9,809 nt of DNA from Hyphomicrobiales bacterium (GTDB taxonomy: Bacteria > Pseudomonadota > Alphaproteobacteria > Rhizobiales > Xanthobacteraceae). Of the stretch, positions 6,063 through 9,809 are shown piece by piece. A model generated the notes under the pieces. It was not told the origin of the DNA. It ran no database searches and saw only the letters and a program-made list of their open reading frames with translations. The translations under genes were made by a program, and so were the position numbers. Every line of letters begins with the position of its first letter. The first letter of the stretch is position 1. The stretch is from contig PKXB01000061.1 of the NCBI GenBank assembly GCA_003133345.1, forward strand, positions 263 through 10,071, written 5' to 3'.

Positions 6063-9000
6063 TAGCGCGACGGCGGAATGAAATTGTGATCGAAAGTGTC
6101 GGGCGACGGAATGAATTTGCGCAGCAGCCCGGGCGCGATCGCGGTCACCGGATTGACCGTGATGCGCGGCGCGCTCGGTGGGCCGACCGCCTCGTAGGTG
6201 ATGCCGAGCAGGCCCTCGTTGCTACCGGCGCCGAGGAACAGCCCGACGATCGGGATCTGCCCGAACATGTTGTTGAGACCGTAGAACGGCACGAATGTTC
6301 CGCGCAGGCGCACGTCATCCTTGATGTAGTCGATCTGCCCTTCGATGGTCGCACCCACTACCGGTCCGCGCACCACGCCATCGCGCACCGCCATGCGTCC
6401 GGGCACCCGCGTGAACTCGGCATGCATCTCGGAAAATTGCACGCCGCCGGACACCTGGCCGGGCGCGCCGGCGACCACGCGATCTAACCCCGGTTCGCCG
6501 CGCACGACGAAATTGCGGATATACAGGGTGCCTTCTTGCGGCGGGTGTTCCGGCGTCGGCGGGTCCATCGCCACCCACATCTGCCCGCCGAACAAGCGCG
6601 GATACATATCGGTGAACCGGAACAATGCACCGGCGTCGTCGGTCTCGAAATAAATGACCTGATGATTGTCGCGGGCACGCACGCGCAGGTCGCCATTGAG
6701 CGGTGTGTCGCTGCCGATCTTGGCGTTCATCGCGAAACTGCGGATGCGGCCACCCCGGCGCATGACTTTGAGATCGAGCCCGCGCAGCGTTTCGCCGTTG
6801 TGGCCGACAACGGCGCCGATCTTGACGTCGAGGTCGAGATCCGTCTGTTTTTCCTTGGACTTGTCCGGCGCCACGCCGGCGAGTGCGGTTTTCACGAAAT
6901 TGGCTCCGTCGAAGATGTCGCCGCGCAGCGCCACGCGCAGCACGCCGTCGCTGGCGCGGTCGGCCTTGAGCGAGACCTTGTCGCCGTCCGACATGCTGAA
7001 CACCGGAAAATTCGCCGACACGATGTCGCTCGCTGCGTCGAGTTCGACCGAACCCTTCACGTTCGTGCCCGAACCGGTGATGGTGAGATCATCGAAGCGC
7101 AGGGATTGCCTAGTCTTGACCAGCGTGTAGGTCGCGTGCGCCGGCTTGCCGGCCGCCTTCACCCAACCCGGCAGCAGGTTGTCGATCTTCACCGGCGTGA
7201 GATCGGCGTCCACGATCATCGGCGGGTCCTCGCTGTCGCCGCCGGTCCGGGTGACGACCTTGACCGGTATCGCGCCGGTGACGGTGCCGCCGAGATCGAG
7301 GCCGAGCCGGCGACGCGCGACCTCGTCGATCATCGCCTGAAAATGCAACTCGGCGTCCGCGGCGCCTTTTTTCTTGTTCAGATCGATGGTGGCCGGAGTA
7401 CCGTTGATTTTGACGTCGCCGGTGATCTGATAGCCGTCGGGGGACGCGGTCACCCGTAGCGCCGAGGCTTCGACCTTTTGTCCCATCAGCAATTTGTCGG
7501 CGGCGAAGTTGGTCAGATCCGCGGTGACGCTATAGATCGCGCTATTTTTCGGAACGTCGCGCCCGACCAATAGATTGACGGTGACTTGGGCGGCGACCGT
7601 GCCGCGGCTCGACGCCGGATCGAGCACCGTACCGACATTATCGCGTAGCCCGTCGCTGGCCAGCAGGGCGGCCGCCGCCGGCACCGCCCCGTCGATGCGG
7701 AAGCGGGTGCGCGCCGGTGACGGACTGAGGTGGGTATTCGGTATTTCGAAAACTCCGTTCGCAATATTGAGCTTGCGCCCCGGTGTCACCTCTACGGTGC
7801 CGCGGCCGAGGCTGACATTGGCGAAACCGCCGGTGATGTGCGCCGTAAGATCGGCGTCGCGGATTGCCGGCAAGCTGTCGACTGGGCGCAGGGTCGTGCC
7901 GCTGGTCTCGATATCGACAGACAGCCCTTCGTCGAGCATAGGCGACCCATGGGCTTTGAAGTTTGCCAGTGGCGCATTGCCGGCGACCACCACACGCTCG
8001 ACGATGCCGCCGGACATGTGGGTCTCAACCCACTCGCGCACGTTGACGGCGGTGAACACCGGCCACATGCGCTTGAGTACCGCCATCGGCATGCGCGTGG
8101 CGGCGACGCCGAATGCCAAGTGCGGTTCGGCGCCGGAATAATCCAGGCTGCCGGTGACCGCGACCGCGACATTGTGCGATGGCCGCGTATCGATGCGGCT
8201 GAAGTCGCCCTGTTCGAGATCGACGCGGCGGCGCACCGTGTCGATGCGCGCGCGCACCGCCACCCTGTTGAGTGCAAAGCCCTCCTCGTCGGATTTTCCC
8301 ACCGAGGCCAGAATAATAGGATCGATCACTGGATCACTACGCGCCAAGCTGAACATCCAAACGCCGTTCTGGTCGGCGGGCAACTCCAGCGCGGCGCGCA
8401 ACGTGAACTGATTGCCGCCCGATTGGATCTGAAACGGAATGATCAAGGCATGCTGGCGCGCCTCCCAAGTGACCCGGACGTCGGCGTGATCGATTTTCAA
8501 ACTGGGATTTTCGCTGTCGGGATCGACGATGGTGCCCGCATCCGCGAGCACCTGGCCCTGCAGCCGTTGCAGCGTGCCATCGGATGAGATTTCCGCGCGT
8601 ACGCTTGCCGACAGCGGCAAGTCGACGTCGAGATTGCCTTCGTTGAGGCGCATGGCCAGAAGAATGTCCTTGGACGAGACATGCCGCGCTTCGATGCCGA
8701 CCGCGCGCACACCGTCGCCGAGCGGCCGCAATGCAGCGCTCAACACCCATGGCCGGTCGGGGTCGTCCGACGCCAGACGAAAGATCACGCCGCCCTGGTG
8801 CGGCCGGGTTAGGCTCACATTGATCCGGCTGAACGTCCAATGCTTACCGTTGCGCTGATCGTCTACGATCAGATTGCCGTTCTTGAGACCGAGCTCGCGC
8901 AGATCGTGACCGTCGAGGCCGGTCGCGCCCAGGCCATCGATCCAGCCGAGGATGCCGGCGACGCCCTGCGAGCCGGTGCGTAGCGGTCCCTGCGGCAATG

Positions 9001-9628
9001 AATCGGCCGGCTGGCCGGACTGCGCCGCAGGCAATGTCGCGGACGCGGTGGCGATCGGCCGCTTGTTGGCGCCGGCGAACACGGTGACCCCGCCGTCGGT
9101 CTCGATCCGCACCGACAATTCGGCCCCGACCAGATTGAGGCTTGACGCACGCACATTGCCGGTGAGCAGGCCGGCGCCGGAAATACCCACTTCAGCTTTC
9201 GGCGCGGTCGCGACCACGGTGCCGTCGGCGTCGCGCACGACGATGTCGCGCAAGCGTAGGGATGTGCGACCGTTCTCGTCGCGCTCGATCTGGGTGCCGC
9301 CGACCGATACGGTCTGTTTGCCGCCAAAATTCTTCTCGATCGCCGCTTTTAGCCACGGGGTCGCCACATCGAGTTCGATCGGGCCACTCGAGAGACGCCA
9401 CCACAGGCCAGCAATGGCGGCCACAACGACCGCGAAGGCGAGCGTCGTACCCCAGAAGCTCCGCCGCACCCATGGCCGGCGCACAATCCCGACCACGCCA
9501 CGGCGCAGCGCGTTCCACTGCCGACGGCTGGAACCTTGCGCCGCATGATGATGACCATGATGCGGATGCTGGCTCGCGCCCGGCACTTGGCGGGCTGAAT
9601 GCCTATGATCGTGTTCGCTCGGTGTCAT
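6062..9628 (-). CDS. Large YhdP/AsmA-like inner-membrane-anchored protein (DUF3971 and AsmA-like C-terminus)
   Basis: This 1188-residue protein belongs to the AsmA-like clan (YhdP, TamB, YdbH relatives), whose members are thought to form hydrophobic-groove bridges that carry phospholipids across the periplasm. Residues 1-56 are cytosolic, basic and histidine-rich (nine His within the first 28). One membrane segment spans about 58-77 (LAFAVVVAAIAGLWW). The rest is a periplasmic, beta-rich repetitive region. The C-terminal AsmA-like module (about 930-1180) shows RGLDLKVMRRGGRIRSFAMN, ETDDAGALFRFTDMYPRLFGG and finally FGQIPIVGLFLGAGSNEGLL, then NPVTAIAPGLLRKF. The ATG at 9628 is fixed by an in-frame TAG two codons upstream. 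Its Shine-Dalgarno is poor: GAGGGG lies 13 bases away. The length fits the YhdP type. The gene stands alone, convergent with tyrS, and its stop overlaps repeat copy 3. The family call is by recognition; the lipid-transport role is inferred from enterobacterial homologues. Confidence 0.88.
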   Translation of the reverse strand: MTPSEHDHRHSARQVPGASQHPHHGHHHAAQGSSRRQWNALRRGVVGIVRRPWVRRSFWGTTLAFAVVVAAIAGLWWRLSSGPIELDVATPWLKAAIEKNFGGKQTVSVGGTQIERDENGRTSLRLRDIVVRDADGTVVATAPKAEVGISGAGLLTGNVRASSLNLVGAELSVRIETDGGVTVFAGANKRPIATASATLPAAQSGQPADSLPQGPLRTGSQGVAGILGWIDGLGATGLDGHDLRELGLKNGNLIVDDQRNGKHWTFSRINVSLTRPHQGGVIFRLASDDPDRPWVLSAALRPLGDGVRAVGIEARHVSSKDILLAMRLNEGNLDVDLPLSASVRAEISSDGTLQRLQGQVLADAGTIVDPDSENPSLKIDHADVRVTWEARQHALIIPFQIQSGGNQFTLRAALELPADQNGVWMFSLARSDPVIDPIILASVGKSDEEGFALNRVAVRARIDTVRRRVDLEQGDFSRIDTRPSHNVAVAVTGSLDYSGAEPHLAFGVAATRMPMAVLKRMWPVFTAVNVREWVETHMSGGIVERVVVAGNAPLANFKAHGSPMLDEGLSVDIETSGTTLRPVDSLPAIRDADLTAHITGGFANVSLGRGTVEVTPGRKLNIANGVFEIPNTHLSPSPARTRFRIDGAVPAAAALLASDGLRDNVGTVLDPASSRGTVAAQVTVNLLVGRDVPKNSAIYSVTADLTNFAADKLLMGQKVEASALRVTASPDGYQITGDVKINGTPATIDLNKKKGAADAELHFQAMIDEVARRRLGLDLGGTVTGAIPVKVVTRTGGDSEDPPMIVDADLTPVKIDNLLPGWVKAAGKPAHATYTLVKTRQSLRFDDLTITGSGTNVKGSVELDAASDIVSANFPVFSMSDGDKVSLKADRASDGVLRVALRGDIFDGANFVKTALAGVAPDKSKEKQTDLDLDVKIGAVVGHNGETLRGLDLKVMRRGGRIRSFAMNAKIGSDTPLNGDLRVRARDNHQVIYFETDDAGALFRFTDMYPRLFGGQMWVAMDPPTPEHPPQEGTLYIRNFVVRGEPGLDRVVAGAPGQVSGGVQFSEMHAEFTRVPGRMAVRDGVVRGPVVGATIEGQIDYIKDDVRLRGTFVPFYGLNNMFGQIPIVGLFLGAGSNEGLLGITYEAVGPPSAPRITVNPVTAIAPGLLRKFIPSPDTFDHNFIPPSR

Positions 9629-9782
9629 GCCCTAATGGGCGCCCCTCGTCCGACGCATTGCATGTATTCTGCCGCCGGCCGGGATTTCGTCCAGCGCGGC
9701 CCGTGGCACGTAACCGTGGAACCGCTTGCGGCCACCCGACGCAACTGGCAATTCCAACATTGACGGGTCGAAAACGACGAAA

Positions 9783-9790
9783 GGAAGGCA
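9783..9790 (+). promoter_or_regulatory. Strong ribosome binding site for the gene at the right edge
   Basis: GGAAGGCA lies immediately upstream of TATG at 9791-9794 and gives an AAGGAAGG purine tract (9781-9788) three bases before the ATG. It is the best Shine-Dalgarno-like tract in the right-hand intergenic region and is the main reason for calling a gene start there. Confidence 0.5.
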
Positions 9791-9791
9791 T

Positions 9792-9809
9792 ATGGGACGC
9801 GAACTTGAC
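9792..9809 (+). CDS. Start of an unidentified gene (first six codons only)
   Basis: An ATG at 9792 follows a strong purine-rich ribosome binding site and runs open to the window edge, giving MGRELD. Six residues are too few to identify a family. The gene would be divergent from the YhdP-like gene across 163 bp. In that gap I see only a GGGCGCCC palindrome (9639-9646) and no convincing promoter. The start could be spurious if the downstream frame closes soon. Confidence 0.45.

Noticed and set aside
9662..9763. 33-codon plus-strand open frame beginning MYSAAGRDF
   Set aside because: No ribosome binding site, no recognisable family, and it lies in the leader region of the gene starting at 9792.

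Overview
The window looks like a chromosomal housekeeping region of a high-GC alphaproteobacterium of the order Hyphomicrobiales (Rhizobiales), probably near Bradyrhizobium, Rhodopseudomonas, Pseudolabrys or other Xanthobacteraceae. The signs are strongly GC-biased third codon positions, a Suf-type Fe-S operon led by a NifS-like desulfurase, a site matching the rhizobial Irr box, and three copies of a palindromic intergenic repeat whose arms (GCGCATGATC / GATCATGCGC) I recall as abundant in that group. The organism call rests on recognition, not on a search.

Layout from left to right. Positions 1-1204 (-) hold the first 401 codons of sufB, cut by the window edge. Positions 1354-2517 (-) hold a class I (NifS/IscS-like) cysteine desulfurase, the likely first gene of the suf operon. 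A 250-bp divergent region (2518-2767) contains a perfect 17-bp Irr-box-like palindrome and several smaller inverted repeats. Positions 2768-3430 (+) hold a small alpha/beta hydrolase. It meets anmK (3431-4540, -) stop codon to stop codon with no gap. A 163-bp divergent region with repeat copy 2 separates anmK from tyrS (4704-5972, +). Repeat copy 3 separates tyrS from a very large, membrane-anchored YhdP/AsmA-like protein (6062-9628, -). A further gene appears to begin at 9792 (+) behind a strong ribosome binding site.

The desulfurase and SufB should cooperate in Fe-S cluster assembly: the desulfurase releases sulfur from cysteine and SufB, with SufC and SufD expected beyond the left edge, is the scaffold. 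The Irr box would tie this to iron status. AnmK (peptidoglycan recycling), TyrRS (translation) and the YhdP-like protein (envelope lipid homeostasis) look like independent genes. Every intergenic stretch is under 300 bp. I see no mobile element, CRISPR array, tRNA, rRNA or riboswitch. There is no clear new multi-gene system here. The points most worth checking are the Irr box with its divergent hydrolase, the same-orientation repeats that appear to supply the stop codons of two genes, and the ambiguous anmK start.
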